Assembly (NCBI RefSeq): GCF_020804225.1 | Contig: NZ_WJBI01000004.1 | Coordinates: forward strand, 1 to 64,000 | Length of the DNA stretch: 64,000 bases | From: Methanosarcina sp. DH2 | Lineage (GTDB): Archaea > Halobacteriota > Methanosarcinia > Methanosarcinales > Methanosarcinaceae | Direction: 5' to 3' | Shown: positions 1 through 8,608 of the stretch, piece by piece | Numbering within the stretch: position 1 is the stretch's first letter | Layout of the letters: each line of letters starts with the position of its first letter | Translations under genes and position numbers: made by a program | Notes under the pieces: generated by a model | Told to the model about the DNA's origin: nothing | Database searches by the model: none | What the model saw: only the letters and a program-made list of their open reading frames with translations

Positions 1-6
1 TATTTA

Positions 7-137
7 GAGCCTATCCGAAAAGTGGTTACCTGCTGTAACTTTTACATTAGGTAATATGCAAAACCGCAACTGGTACTCTGATATCATAGACCTATTATGG
101 CTTTCCAGCATGCATTACTGACTTTTCGGATAGGCAC
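7..137. mobile_element. MITE-like element, copy 1
   Basis: A 131-bp non-coding element has 17-bp terminal inverted repeats (GAGCCTATCCGAAAAGT on the left, its near-perfect reverse complement on the right). It is flanked on both sides by TTA, a likely 3-bp target duplication. A second copy with the same ends and the same TTA flanks lies at 25177-25309. No transposase is encoded, so it is inferred to be a non-autonomous derivative mobilised in trans. Confidence 0.75.
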
Positions 138-325
138 TTAATAGGTATCAGATTTCATCAGGAAAAGTTGCATACTTCTTTTAGCATTTATAATTCCAGA
201 ACGCTACGAAGTCCAGTTTTCTCTTCATCTCCTGATTTTAGCTATCCTTTCGTTATTAGCCCTGCCCAGAGGAACAAAGTGCATGAAGAATGCACACGAA
301 CCATAGAGCAAAGGATACCCCCTGG

Positions 326-453
326 TTATGGGAATACTATCAGTTTCATTCCAAATAAGAATATGAAAACTGCCGCGAAGTTTCTGAATTTTTCATGGGG
401 TATTTTTCAATTCCTTTTCTCCCGATCATTGCCCCTAACTAAAGCATAGGTAT
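326..453 (-). pseudogene. 3' fragment of a TauE/SafE-like permease gene
   Basis: On the minus strand this segment reads the last roughly 40 codons of a TauE-like membrane protein and ends with FGMKLIVFP and a stop. It is closely similar to 5665-5795, the 3' end of the TauE-like gene on the other side of the cooS/ABC operon. Similarity stops abruptly near 453, so the rest of the gene is missing. The two copies act as direct repeats bracketing the operon. Confidence 0.7.
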
Positions 454-606
454 TCCTTCTTTAGTTGGGAGTAAATAAGTTCATAATTTAAGATTCCCGC
501 AAAGTGGGTTTTCACACTTATTATGGCTTTGACGTTTGAGTAGCGGATATGTAAAAAAGGCAAAAAAGGATGAAACAGGGTCGTGCCTCTGAGTCATTGA
601 TCAGAT

Positions 607-1437
607 CTATGAAATGAGTACATCAGAAACACGGTGCTGAATTGGGACTTCTGATCGGGACTGCTGCAAATAGTACTCTGTTTTATCGCTGGATTTTAGT
701 TCAAATTCTCTGAATACTTCATTGCGTATTGCTAAAAAATCATGGCTTGTTCTATCCCTTTTTCTGGCTAAAGGCACATCAATGATTTTTTTCACTCTTC
801 CGGGACCAGCTGTCATGACAACAATTTTATCCGCTAAAAATACTGCTTCTTCAATATCATGCGTAACAAATATGATTGTTTTTTTCTTTTCTTGCCAGAT
901 TCTTTCAATCTCATCCTGCATGGTCATTCTTGTCATTGCATCCAGGGCGCCGAAAGGCTCGTCCATAAAAAGGATTTCCGGGTCAACCGCTAGAGCCCTT
1001 GCGATAGCAGTTCTCTGCTGCATACCTCCGGAAAGCTGGTTGGGGTGATGATTTTTGTATTTCGACAATCCTACCAGTTCGATATATTCCTCTGCGATTT
1101 CTCTACGCTTTTTCTCATCAAATCCTTTTGACTCCAGCCCCAGCTCCACATTTTTGATTACTGTTCTCCATGGCAGCAGACCAAAATTCTGGAATATGGA
1201 AATCCTATCAATTGAAGGCTGGTTAACATCATCTCCGTTAATTTTGATAGCTCCGGTGGAAGGTTTATCAAAACCTGCCATTATGTTCAAGAGCGTTGTT
1301 TTCCCACATCCACTCGGACCAAGCAGGCAGATGAATTTTCCTTCTTCAATCGATAAATCGACTTTTTCCAGAGCAACGGAGTTACTTTTGTCTTTCAGCT
1401 CGTATACTTTTGATACTCCTTCAACAGAAATAAACAT
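607..1437 (-). CDS. ABC transporter ATPase, NitT/TauT (SsuB/TauB-like) family
   Basis: Cytoplasmic ATPase that should power the permease encoded just upstream. Walker A GPSGCGKTT is at residues 40-48, the Q-loop near 83, the LSGGMQ signature at 135-140, Walker B ILFMDEP at 155-161 and the H-loop His at 193. Length (276 aa) and the LLPW motif after the Q-loop are typical of nitrate/sulfonate/taurine importers. It is the last gene of the operon cooS - binding protein - permease - ATPase, with 1 bp to the permease gene. A GGGTGA ribosome site supports the ATG. The substrate cannot be read from the sequence. Confidence 0.9.
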   Translation of the reverse strand: MFISVEGVSKVYELKDKSNSVALEKVDLSIEEGKFICLLGPSGCGKTTLLNIMAGFDKPSTGAIKINGDDVNQPSIDRISIFQNFGLLPWRTVIKNVELGLESKGFDEKKRREIAEEYIELVGLSKYKNHHPNQLSGGMQQRTAIARALAVDPEILFMDEPFGALDAMTRMTMQDEIERIWQEKKKTIIFVTHDIEEAVFLADKIVVMTAGPGRVKKIIDVPLARKRDRTSHDFLAIRNEVFREFELKSSDKTEYYLQQSRSEVPIQHRVSDVLIS

Positions 1438-1438
1438 A

Positions 1439-2221
1439 TTAACTCACCCTTTCCGAGGACATTCCCCATTGCTTTTGTACCCGGTTTTCCAGAAGCCTGA
1501 TTGTCTTATCGAGTAAAAGACCTGTTACTCCTATGCAGATAATACCGGCAAGTACAAGGTCTGATCGAATAGAATTTCTTGCGTCAATTATCAGATACCC
1601 CAGTCCTGATTGAGCTCCAACCATTTCTCCGGCAACCAGAAATACCCAGGCCGACCCCAATGCCATATACAGTCCATTTGTAATCATCGGAAAAGCCGCT
1701 GGGAAGATAATTTTTGGTAATAAATACGGTTGTTTGATGCCGAAATTCTGAGCTACTTTCAGGTATACCGGATCTACCTTTTTAACTCCGGAAATCGTTG
1801 ATAGAAGAACCGGATAAAATGCCGCTATAAAAATGATCACGACCGCGGGCAAATCCCCAATACCAAACCAGAGCACTATAAACGGGAACCATGCAATGGG
1901 CGAAACAGGCCTTAACACCTGCACTACAGGATCGATAAAAGCCCACACTTTTCTATAAGATCCAAGAATCAGGCCTAAAACAATCCCTGCAACTGATGCC
2001 GCCAAATATCCGGTCAGGAACCTCATCAAACTGACCTGGAAATGAGTCGCGAGGGTTCCATCCTTAATTAGTTCGCCTATACCTTCCAGAACCTTAAAGG
2101 GAGAAGGAAGGAGGGATGGTTCATACCTTCCGGTAAGAACCACCATTTGCCAGATTAAAACCAATAAAGTGAGGCTTACAATGATAGTGCCTGCTTTTTT
2201 TATTTTTTCCATTGTTCTCAC
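1439..2221 (-). CDS. ABC transporter permease, NitT/TauT (SsuC/TauC-like) family
   Basis: Integral membrane permease of a binding-protein-dependent importer, with about six hydrophobic segments and the BPD_transp_1 coupling-loop region (AAFYPVLLSTISGVKKVDP, around residues 133-151) that contacts the ATPase. The first codon is GTG overlapping the binding-protein stop; an in-frame ATG three codons later is an equally good start. The tight spacing with both neighbours shows one transcriptional unit. The family takes up nitrate, sulfonates, taurine or vitamin precursors, and the substrate here is unknown. Confidence 0.9.
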   Translation of the reverse strand: MRTMEKIKKAGTIIVSLTLLVLIWQMVVLTGRYEPSLLPSPFKVLEGIGELIKDGTLATHFQVSLMRFLTGYLAASVAGIVLGLILGSYRKVWAFIDPVVQVLRPVSPIAWFPFIVLWFGIGDLPAVVIIFIAAFYPVLLSTISGVKKVDPVYLKVAQNFGIKQPYLLPKIIFPAAFPMITNGLYMALGSAWVFLVAGEMVGAQSGLGYLIIDARNSIRSDLVLAGIICIGVTGLLLDKTIRLLENRVQKQWGMSSERVS

Positions 2222-3189
2222 TTTACCGATTCAATAAACGAATTGTCTACAAACTCCGAGTATTCGGGAGGATTTTTCAATTGCCCCATTTCCACAAGAT
2301 ATTGGGACAGCTCATTGTAATCTTTCTCTTCCAGCTTCAGGTTATTATAGGAAATCCATTGGAGTGAAAGGTCGAGTACTTCAGGTTCGACTTTCATGTA
2401 TTTGGTCGCAGCATCTAATACTTCGGGGTCTTTAGATTCGGCTCTTTCACCCGCCCTGACGTATTCATTTACAAATTCTGCTGCAATTGTCGGATTGTTT
2501 TCAATGAAGTCGTTTCTAAGCACAAGGCCACAGCATACGGAATTATTCCATAAATCCTGTGATTCAAATAATACCTTCCCATTGTCGCTTGCTACAGATA
2601 TTGCACCAAAAGGCTCGGCGACTATGTAACCGGAAATCCTTCCTTCGGAAAGAGCAGCTGGCATTTCGGGTGGTGGGAGCTCTACAATGTTCACGTCATT
2701 AACTGTAAGGCCATTTTCCTTCAGCATCTTGTATAAGAGAACATTGTGAGTTGAGAGCCTGTGAGGGATTGCGAAAGTTTTTCCTTTCAAATCAGCAACC
2801 TGCGTAATATCCTTGGATACTACCACCACATTACCATCTCTATGTCCCAGGGCAACAGTCTTAAGGTCAATCCCCTGCTCCTTAGACTTCATAGCAAGCT
2901 CAATTAACATAGAAGCACCGTCAACCTGACCGGTATTTACTGCATCACTGAGCTCGGTCCAGGAACCAAATTTCACCAGCTCCACTTTGAAATTCCTGGA
3001 ATCATTTGCTGAAAGATCATTTTCAACAAATAACGGAAGAGCATGAGTTAATGGAAGATAGCCGATTTTCACAGTTTTGACTTCATCTTGCGCAGTATTT
3101 TCTTCTTTATTATTGCCCCACCCGGTCAGGCTGAACAGCAAGGACGCTATTATGACCGCCGACACAACTATAACAATTGCTTTTTTCAT
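2218..3189 (-). CDS. ABC transporter substrate-binding protein, NitT/TauT family
   Basis: Extracytoplasmic binding protein. Residues 1-25 form a signal peptide or N-terminal anchor (Lys-rich start, then a hydrophobic stretch). No lipobox Cys is visible (LTGWGNN follows), unlike many archaeal binding proteins. KIGYLPLTHALPLFV (about residues 41-55) and the DLKGKTFAIPHRLSTHN segment match the SsuA/NMT1 fold. It starts about 50 bp after the cooS stop and overlaps the permease gene, so it is co-transcribed with cooS. The pairing suggests that the imported compound is linked to the CooS homologue, but nothing names it. Confidence 0.88.
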   Translation of the reverse strand: MKKAIVIVVSAVIIASLLFSLTGWGNNKEENTAQDEVKTVKIGYLPLTHALPLFVENDLSANDSRNFKVELVKFGSWTELSDAVNTGQVDGASMLIELAMKSKEQGIDLKTVALGHRDGNVVVVSKDITQVADLKGKTFAIPHRLSTHNVLLYKMLKENGLTVNDVNIVELPPPEMPAALSEGRISGYIVAEPFGAISVASDNGKVLFESQDLWNNSVCCGLVLRNDFIENNPTIAAEFVNEYVRAGERAESKDPEVLDAATKYMKVEPEVLDLSLQWISYNNLKLEEKDYNELSQYLVEMGQLKNPPEYSEFVDNSFIESVK

Positions 3190-3239
3190 CCTGCTTACTC
3201 CGATTAAATTTTATTCGTTTTATATATCCAATATAGTCC

Positions 3240-5336
3240 TTACTTCCATCCGAGAGCCTTTCTTTTCTCCTGAATATCCAACAGGATCCTGTCGGCAAGA
3301 TTCGAAGGATCTAACTCCACTACCATTACTGATCCCAGGGTCTCTCTGGTATCTTCATACAGATATCTCATGACATTTTCTGAGCCCTGTACAGGAGGAT
3401 GCACACAGTGGTACGAATTTATGCCCATTAGTCTGAAACCAAGGGCAGCACCCAGACCTTTTTCGTTTGACCATTCCGGGCTTGCAAGCGCAAACGGCAT
3501 GTCTTTGATATCTTTACCCGAAGCGTCAGAAAGGGCTCTGAATAATGCAGAAGCCCTGGAATTGTCAATGCACTCTCCCATATGCCATACCGGGGGAAGA
3601 TCAGGCTCTAAAAACTCTCTCAACTCTCTTCCGGTTTTGTCAAGAGCCGCCTGGCTGCAGAAACCCAGTTTCATTAAGGGGAAAGAAGCACAGCCGTTGG
3701 TGAGAACCAGAATGTTATTTTCGATTAGTTTAGCGGCTACATCAACAACCGCTTTTTCATAAATAACTCTTGTATTGCTGCATCCGACCAGATTTACTAC
3801 ACCTGCGATCTTGCCTTCTTTTAACGCATCTGCGATAACATTTATGCTTCCAAAATGGCTTACAGCGTATTCCAGTGAAAAGCCTATTTCTGCGTTAACT
3901 TCATAATTGGGAATGTAAACCGGGACATCCCTTCTTGCTGCAAAACTTTCAATCGCCTTCCGAATTATTTTTTTCGCCAAATTTTCCGTTTCGTTTAAGT
4001 TTGAATGTGTATGGTCATAGCCGTAATGTTCTGCCCCTGGCAGCCTTGCTGAATCACTGGTCGTAACTACCGTTGTTTTAAAGCATTTAGCCACATCCAT
4101 GATTGTCGGGAAGATATCCTGAACGTCGGCTACCCAGAGGTCAAGCGCACCGGTTCCGAGTATAAGCTCAGCTCCAATGGCATTTGATAAAGGTATTACC
4201 CCGCCATAACGGTACATTGCAGAAAGTCCCGAGCAGCATATACCATAAAACTGAATCCCTTCTGCACCATTTTCTTTTGCAAGACGTACAAACTCCTCAC
4301 TTCTCCCCTGCTTTATAATCTCACTTACGAGGAGGGGAGAGTGCCCGTGAATTGCGATATTTACATAGCCTTCCTTTAAAGCTCCTACATTTGCTCTAAC
4401 CGTGCTTCTCTCCGGCAGGCCGAAAAGACTGTCCATGGCGATTGAAGATCCAAGGGCACTGGTCCAGGCAAAGGCAAGACCGCATCGAAGGAACTGCTGC
4501 ATAACGTTTTTCCAATCCCCATCGGTTCCTGTGGTTGTTCGATGAAGGGCTTCAAAAACTTCGTGATAAGCGCCAACCGGGAGAATGTCCAAATTTTTCC
4601 ATACCTCTATTCGCTCCGGCGTCGCAAAAGCGTTTAATGTTTTATGTTTATCGGGCACTGTTCTGGATAAATCCTCAAGGAGAGCATCGGCAACCTTCAA
4701 AGCGACTGCTTCTATTGTTTTTCCTTCAATATCGATGCCTAATTGAGCAGCTGATTTTCTTAATTTTTCCTCGCCTGCAATCGGTAGTTTCAGAGTACCC
4801 TCAGCGGAAGCTTTTAAGGCAAGCATAATTTCCCTCCCTCTGGCACCATGGGCAGCCACTCCTGCAGCAACCCACCTTAATAGGTTTCTAGCGACAATGA
4901 GGTCTGCATCCGCTCCACATACTCCTCTGGGGCTTTTCCTGGTGATCCTGCACGGTCCGTTATTACAATTGCGGCAGCATACCCCTGCCATGCCGAAGTT
5001 ACAATGTGGCTTCTGTTGATCAAAACGATCAAAAGGAGTTTCACAGCCGATCTTCTGCATCTGCAACAGCATCCCTTTAACCGCTGGATCAGGGGTGTGC
5101 TCTAACACATCTGTCTTAGTTGGAAAACTTTTTTTGTATTCAGACACAGCTTCCATATAATCTGTGAAGTCTCCTCCACCATGATGATGACTGTGGTGAC
5201 CGTGCTCATCATCTCTATGAGAATGATCACTATGAGAAAGATCACTATGAGAAAGATCATTATGAGAAAGATCATTATGAGAAAGATCATTATGAGAATG
5301 ATCATCATTATGATGGTGAATCTCAGGCAACTTCAT
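3240..5336 (-). CDS. cooS: CooS-type anaerobic CO dehydrogenase homologue with His-rich N-terminus and altered C-cluster ligand
   Basis: A 698-aa member of the monofunctional Ni-CODH (CooS) family. Residues 7-53 are a His/Asp-rich extension with repeated NDLSH units, suggestive of metal binding. The D-cluster (C112, C120) and B-cluster (C121, C124, C129, C140) cysteines are present. Putative C-cluster residues by comparison with CODH-II are H332, C368, C519, C549, C589 and Lys626. The position of the remaining core cysteine (Cys333 of CODH-II, in VxDxQCI) is Asp407 here (VADVQDI). CooS proteins lacking one such cysteine are known: CooS-V of Carboxydothermus carries an Fe/S/O hybrid cluster and lacks CODH activity. 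The function is therefore uncertain despite the scaffold. First gene of an operon with a NitT/TauT ABC transporter; ATG preceded by GAGGTC. Confidence 0.9.
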   Translation of the reverse strand: MKLPEIHHHNDDHSHNDLSHNDLSHNDLSHSDLSHSDHSHRDDEHGHHSHHHGGGDFTDYMEAVSEYKKSFPTKTDVLEHTPDPAVKGMLLQMQKIGCETPFDRFDQQKPHCNFGMAGVCCRNCNNGPCRITRKSPRGVCGADADLIVARNLLRWVAAGVAAHGARGREIMLALKASAEGTLKLPIAGEEKLRKSAAQLGIDIEGKTIEAVALKVADALLEDLSRTVPDKHKTLNAFATPERIEVWKNLDILPVGAYHEVFEALHRTTTGTDGDWKNVMQQFLRCGLAFAWTSALGSSIAMDSLFGLPERSTVRANVGALKEGYVNIAIHGHSPLLVSEIIKQGRSEEFVRLAKENGAEGIQFYGICCSGLSAMYRYGGVIPLSNAIGAELILGTGALDLWVADVQDIFPTIMDVAKCFKTTVVTTSDSARLPGAEHYGYDHTHSNLNETENLAKKIIRKAIESFAARRDVPVYIPNYEVNAEIGFSLEYAVSHFGSINVIADALKEGKIAGVVNLVGCSNTRVIYEKAVVDVAAKLIENNILVLTNGCASFPLMKLGFCSQAALDKTGRELREFLEPDLPPVWHMGECIDNSRASALFRALSDASGKDIKDMPFALASPEWSNEKGLGAALGFRLMGINSYHCVHPPVQGSENVMRYLYEDTRETLGSVMVVELDPSNLADRILLDIQEKRKALGWK
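5216..5305. repeat. Coding 15-bp tandem repeat in the cooS N-terminus
   Basis: About five to six copies of a 15-bp unit (GAAAGATCATTATGA and variants) encode the DLSHN/DLSHS pentapeptide repeats of the CooS homologue. The copies are nearly identical at DNA level, which indicates recent slippage expansion; repeat number probably varies between strains. Confidence 0.85.
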
Positions 5337-5474
5337 TGTTCAAAGACCTCTATTTGTAATTTTTACCGAATTCAATGGCGGACATCTTCATTTCCGGCCC
5401 GTTTTCTACCGAATCTCTAAGGCGGCTAAAAATTTTCTAGCTTACATCTGCCTTATGTAATAGCTTTATGTTTA

Positions 5475-5492
5475 AGTTCACAATTGTGAACT
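5475..5492. promoter_or_regulatory. Perfect 18-bp palindrome upstream of cooS, candidate operator
   Basis: AGTTCACAATTGTGAACT is a perfect palindrome about 140 bp upstream of the cooS start. On the minus strand it lies immediately upstream of an AACATAAAG sequence that could be a TATA element. The remaining 5337-5664 region holds no gene. A dimeric repressor or activator of the cooS/ABC operon is the simplest reading. Confidence 0.55.
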
Positions 5493-5664
5493 GGTATAAC
5501 GTCAAACTCACTGCTAATACTTAAACGTTGATTTAGAGGCAAAAATTTCCTGAAAAACTCAGTATAGAGCACAAAGATTACAAAGAATATACAGAAAGCC
5601 AAATACAGAAAGCCAAAAACCACAAAAAACATATAAAAGTTATAGGGGAAAAGCTTCCATCAAA

Positions 5665-6397
5665 CTATGGGAATAACACCAGTTTCATCCCAAATAAGAA
5701 TATGAAAACTGCCACGAAGTTTCTGAACTTTTCCTGGGGTATTTTTTCAATTTCTTTTCTCCCGATCATTGCCCCAATTAAAGATACGGGTATGAAGATT
5801 AAAAAACCTGATAAAATGGCAGGGTCCAGCCTTACGCCACCTTCGATATAGGTTACTATCCTTGTCGAATCGATCAAAAATGATATGGCACCTGCGGTTG
5901 CAATATAAACGGCTTTCTCGAGGTTGAAAGCGCTCAGAGCTACCGCATTTATCTCCCCTCCTATTCCGAAAATACCTGCAAAAAATCCTGTCAGGGCTCC
6001 ACCGGATACTGCCACTGATAATCTCTGGCTAAGCCTGAAGGTCCGGTTGAAGGTGATGAAAAGAACATAGGCTATGAGGAACAATCCCTAAAGCTCTTGA
6101 AAGGATCTCCTGGGAGATTCTCAAGGATAAAGATGATCCTATGAAACTGGTTAAGATACCGGGAAGGCCAAAAGCAAGGAAAAGTTTCCATCTTATGCCC
6201 TTCCGGAATAAGAGCATTTTCCAGATATCGTTAAACCAGTGAATTATGCCCACAAGAAGCAGGGTCTGAGGCAGAGGAAATACCATCAGGAGAATTGGCA
6301 CCATAATTGTGGATATTCCAAATCCGGCCAGAGTCCCGATTATACTTGCCAGAAGCGTGAGCAAAGTTATAAGAATAATTTCCTCATACGCAAGCAT
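5665..6397 (-). pseudogene. TauE/SafE-family membrane permease, frameshifted
   Basis: Two overlapping reading frames together make one TauE/SafE (sulfite exporter-like, DUF81) protein of about 240 aa. The N-terminal half (from 6397, MLAYEEIILITLL) has the glycine-rich GTLAGFGIST motif, and the C-terminal half (to 5665) has GFFAGIFGIGG. The reading frame shifts near 6080-6092, around codons for ALGI-FLIAYV, as expected from a single-base indel. Either the gene is broken or there is a sequence error. Its 3' end is duplicated at 326-453. Confidence 0.75.
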
Positions 6398-6501
6398 ATT
6401 TCTATTATATTGACTTCACTATGGCATTATAATTATGCCAAATAGACCAAATAGAAATAAATTCCTTTACGCAAAAAGAAATTTTCGAACATTTCAGTAT
6501 A

Positions 6502-7152
6502 TTATAGCTTATTATTTATCCCTTTCAATATTATTCCAGCTCCATGTAATACAGTATCTTTTTCTATTATCTCAATTCTATTTTTGTTAAATAGTGCTTC
6601 AAAGTCGGATTTAATAAAATTTTTATAATATTCGGCTTCAAAAAGAGCAATAAAATGATAAATTAAAAATTTACCAATCCTGTTTTTGGGTAAATCATAA
6701 TCAACAATTACTATGATTCCTTCTGGTCTGGTTACCCTGACCATCTCTTTCAATACCTTTTCTCTTATACTCAAAGGCATATCATGTAAAGCGAATGATA
6801 TAGAAGATACGTCAAAACTATTGTCCTCAAATAGTAAATTCGTTGCATCAGCGACTTCAAATTTCGCATTTTTGAATTTATTCTTCTTTTTGGCTACATC
6901 AAGCATGGCTTCAGAGAGGTCAATCCCGATAACTTCATAACCTTTTTTCGCAAATGCGAAAGCCTGTTGTCCTGTACCTGTGGCAATATCTAATATTCTG
7001 GAACCTTTTTGAGCATCTGTGAAGTTCACCACTCTATCCCTCACGCCGGAAAAAGGTGCAGCAACAGTATCATAAAAAGGAGCCAATATAGTAAACGCCT
7101 TTCGTACGAGTAAGTAGTATTCCCTTTCTTCATCGGTTAATTTTTCCACCAC
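6502..7152 (-). CDS. Class I SAM-dependent methyltransferase (UbiE-like)
   Basis: Cytoplasmic methyltransferase of 216 aa. Motif I is ILDIATGTGQQ (residues 53-63), the acidic end of beta 2 is GIDLSEAM, motif II is the ADATNLLFEDNSFDVSS region, and post-motif II is VTRPEGIIVIVDY. The N-terminal FYDTVAAPFSGVRDRVV resembles UbiE/MenG-like enzymes, but methanogens lack classical quinones, so the substrate is open. Monocistronic; stop and start are both separated from neighbours by AT-rich DNA. Confidence 0.85.
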   Translation of the reverse strand: MVEKLTDEEREYYLLVRKAFTILAPFYDTVAAPFSGVRDRVVNFTDAQKGSRILDIATGTGQQAFAFAKKGYEVIGIDLSEAMLDVAKKKNKFKNAKFEVADATNLLFEDNSFDVSSISFALHDMPLSIREKVLKEMVRVTRPEGIIVIVDYDLPKNRIGKFLIYHFIALFEAEYYKNFIKSDFEALFNKNRIEIIEKDTVLHGAGIILKGINNKL

Positions 7153-7431
7153 GATTTTTACCTCGATTTAGACTAATGCTCTCATGAATAATAGAACAAA
7201 TCTAAATAAAAGCATCAATTTTGCCGCTATGAATAAAGTTTAATAATTGTATTTTTTTAATTATTGTAAAAAATAATTTTTGGGTTGTAGAGCAAAAGAG
7301 ACTTTGAGCGAGTTATTGATCATAATAAAATGAGTATAACTCTAGTTTCCAGAAAAATCGTCAAAAAACTCTCCTACATACGGTTCTCATTAAACGACCA
7401 TCCTTACAACTGAAAAAAGGAGAAACTCCTA

Positions 7432-7764
7432 ATGAATGGAGCAAGTTGCAAATCAAGAAGTAATTTCATCGTAAAAGCAATAGTGCTTTTTGGTTTAGCC
7501 ACTATTGCGTTCTATGTCCTGACAGAGCATAAAGCCCATCTTCTGGCATATTCCAGCTACATATTCTTCCTTGGTTATATTCTGCTTCATTTCTTCATGT
7601 GCGGAAGACATGGAAAGCATGGAGGGCACGGAGAACAAGGAGGGTGTTGCGGGCATGGCGCTGGAAAGCACAAGCATAAAGGAGAAGATAAAACGATCCA
7701 ACAGAGTACTGGCGGGTATGAGGATACAGCTCATCCCGAGAACAACCAAGAGAGGTCCAGATGA
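7432..7764 (+). CDS. DUF2933-like small membrane protein with His/Gly-rich tail
   Basis: 110 aa with two hydrophobic helices (about residues 13-30 and 36-55) and then a cytoplasmic or exposed tail rich in His, Gly and Cys (MCGRHGKHGGHGEQGGCCGHG, about 61-81) suited to soft-metal binding. DUF2933 proteins recur in copper and heavy-metal resistance islands. A strong AAAGGAG site precedes the ATG. Its stop overlaps the start of the next gene (ATGA), so the two are translationally coupled. A decayed paralogue lies at 14141-14393. Confidence 0.75.
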   Translation: MNGASCKSRSNFIVKAIVLFGLATIAFYVLTEHKAHLLAYSSYIFFLGYILLHFFMCGRHGKHGGHGEQGGCCGHGAGKHKHKGEDKTIQQSTGGYEDTAHPENNQERSR

Positions 7765-8389
7765 GTAATATCCAGGCATACGGTCTCTGGCCTCTGATCA
7801 TAATTAACTCATTGATCTTTATTATCTTCGTCTTAAGCTTCACGCAACCTAAAACCTCGCGCGACTGGCGCTCTCTTGGAGGATTTGCAGCGTTCATAGT
7901 TGCACTTTTCACTGAAATGTACGGTTTTCCTCTCACCATTTACCTGCTCTCAGGCTGGCTGACAGATCGCTACCCTGAACTGGATATATACTCTCACAAT
8001 TCAGGACATCTCTGGAGCGATCTTCTGGGCATAACAGGGGATCCTCACTTCAGTCTGATTCATATTTTCAGCTATATTCTGATCCTGGAAGGTCTCTTTT
8101 TACTCACCACTTCTTGGAAAGCATTCTATACTTCCCAAAAGAACTATTTGCTAGCGACCACAGGCCCATACGCTTATGTTCATCATCCTCAGTAGACGCA
8201 TTTATCCTGATCACGATAGGGTTTTTGATACAATGGCCCACTATATTGACCTTAATCATGTTCCCGATCCTAGTATGGGTGTATAAAAAGCTGGCAAGAC
8301 GGGAGGAACGGGATACATTGGCAGAATTTGGCGAAGAATATTCCCTATATATGGCAAAAATTCCGGGATTTATACCACGTTTTGGGTAA
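7761..8389 (+). pseudogene. Isoprenylcysteine carboxyl methyltransferase-like membrane protein, one-base frameshift
   Basis: The first frame (7761-8195) encodes several membrane segments and ends GPYAYVHHPQ-stop. The downstream frame continues with DAFILITIGFLIQWPT and the conserved tail EFGEEYSLYMAKIPGFIPRFG, ending at 8389. In the family HHPQ is normally followed by Y-D/G-x-F-I, so loss of one T in CAGTATGAC explains the TAG at 8193-8195. The intact product would be a phospholipid- or ICMT-type methyltransferase of the PEMT/ICMT superfamily. Coupled to the DUF2933 gene. It may make a truncated product. Confidence 0.75.
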
Positions 8390-8500
8390 TTTGCAAAATT
8401 AAATCGTATATTTTAAGCATCGCTTGATAAATAGAAATAATTTGATGTATATTTAATTATTGGGATATTATATTATTGGGATATTATATTATTGGGTATC

Positions 8501-8569
8501 ATGGAGGTCATTGATTCTGTCTATACCGGGATATTTCAATGTGCATTCCATAACAACATAAACTCTTAA
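8501..8569 (+). pseudogene. Remnant of a YHS-domain gene
   Basis: The ATG GAG GTC ATT GAT start matches the beginning of the YHS gene at 12772. The flanking sequence, from the methyltransferase tail onward, also matches 12685-12771. After about six codons the reading frame departs from the YHS family and stops at 8569. Upstream are three copies of a roughly 17-bp ATTATTGGGATATT repeat. Confidence 0.4.
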
Positions 8570-8608
8570 GACAACATGCTCAATGATTTTTAGAAAGGGG
8601 AGAGACAC

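Noticed and set aside
168-449. Open frame on plus near the left end
   Set aside because: It runs antisense through the TauE gene fragment and a non-coding flank, with no SD or domain.
5102-5420. Met/Ile-rich ORFs around 5.1-5.4 kb on both strands
   Set aside because: Shadows of the CooS His-rich repeats.
8193-8195. TAG at the end of the first ICMT frame as a pyrrolysine codon
   Set aside because: Read-through gives only four more codons before TGA, while the family sequence continues in another frame, so a deletion explains it better.
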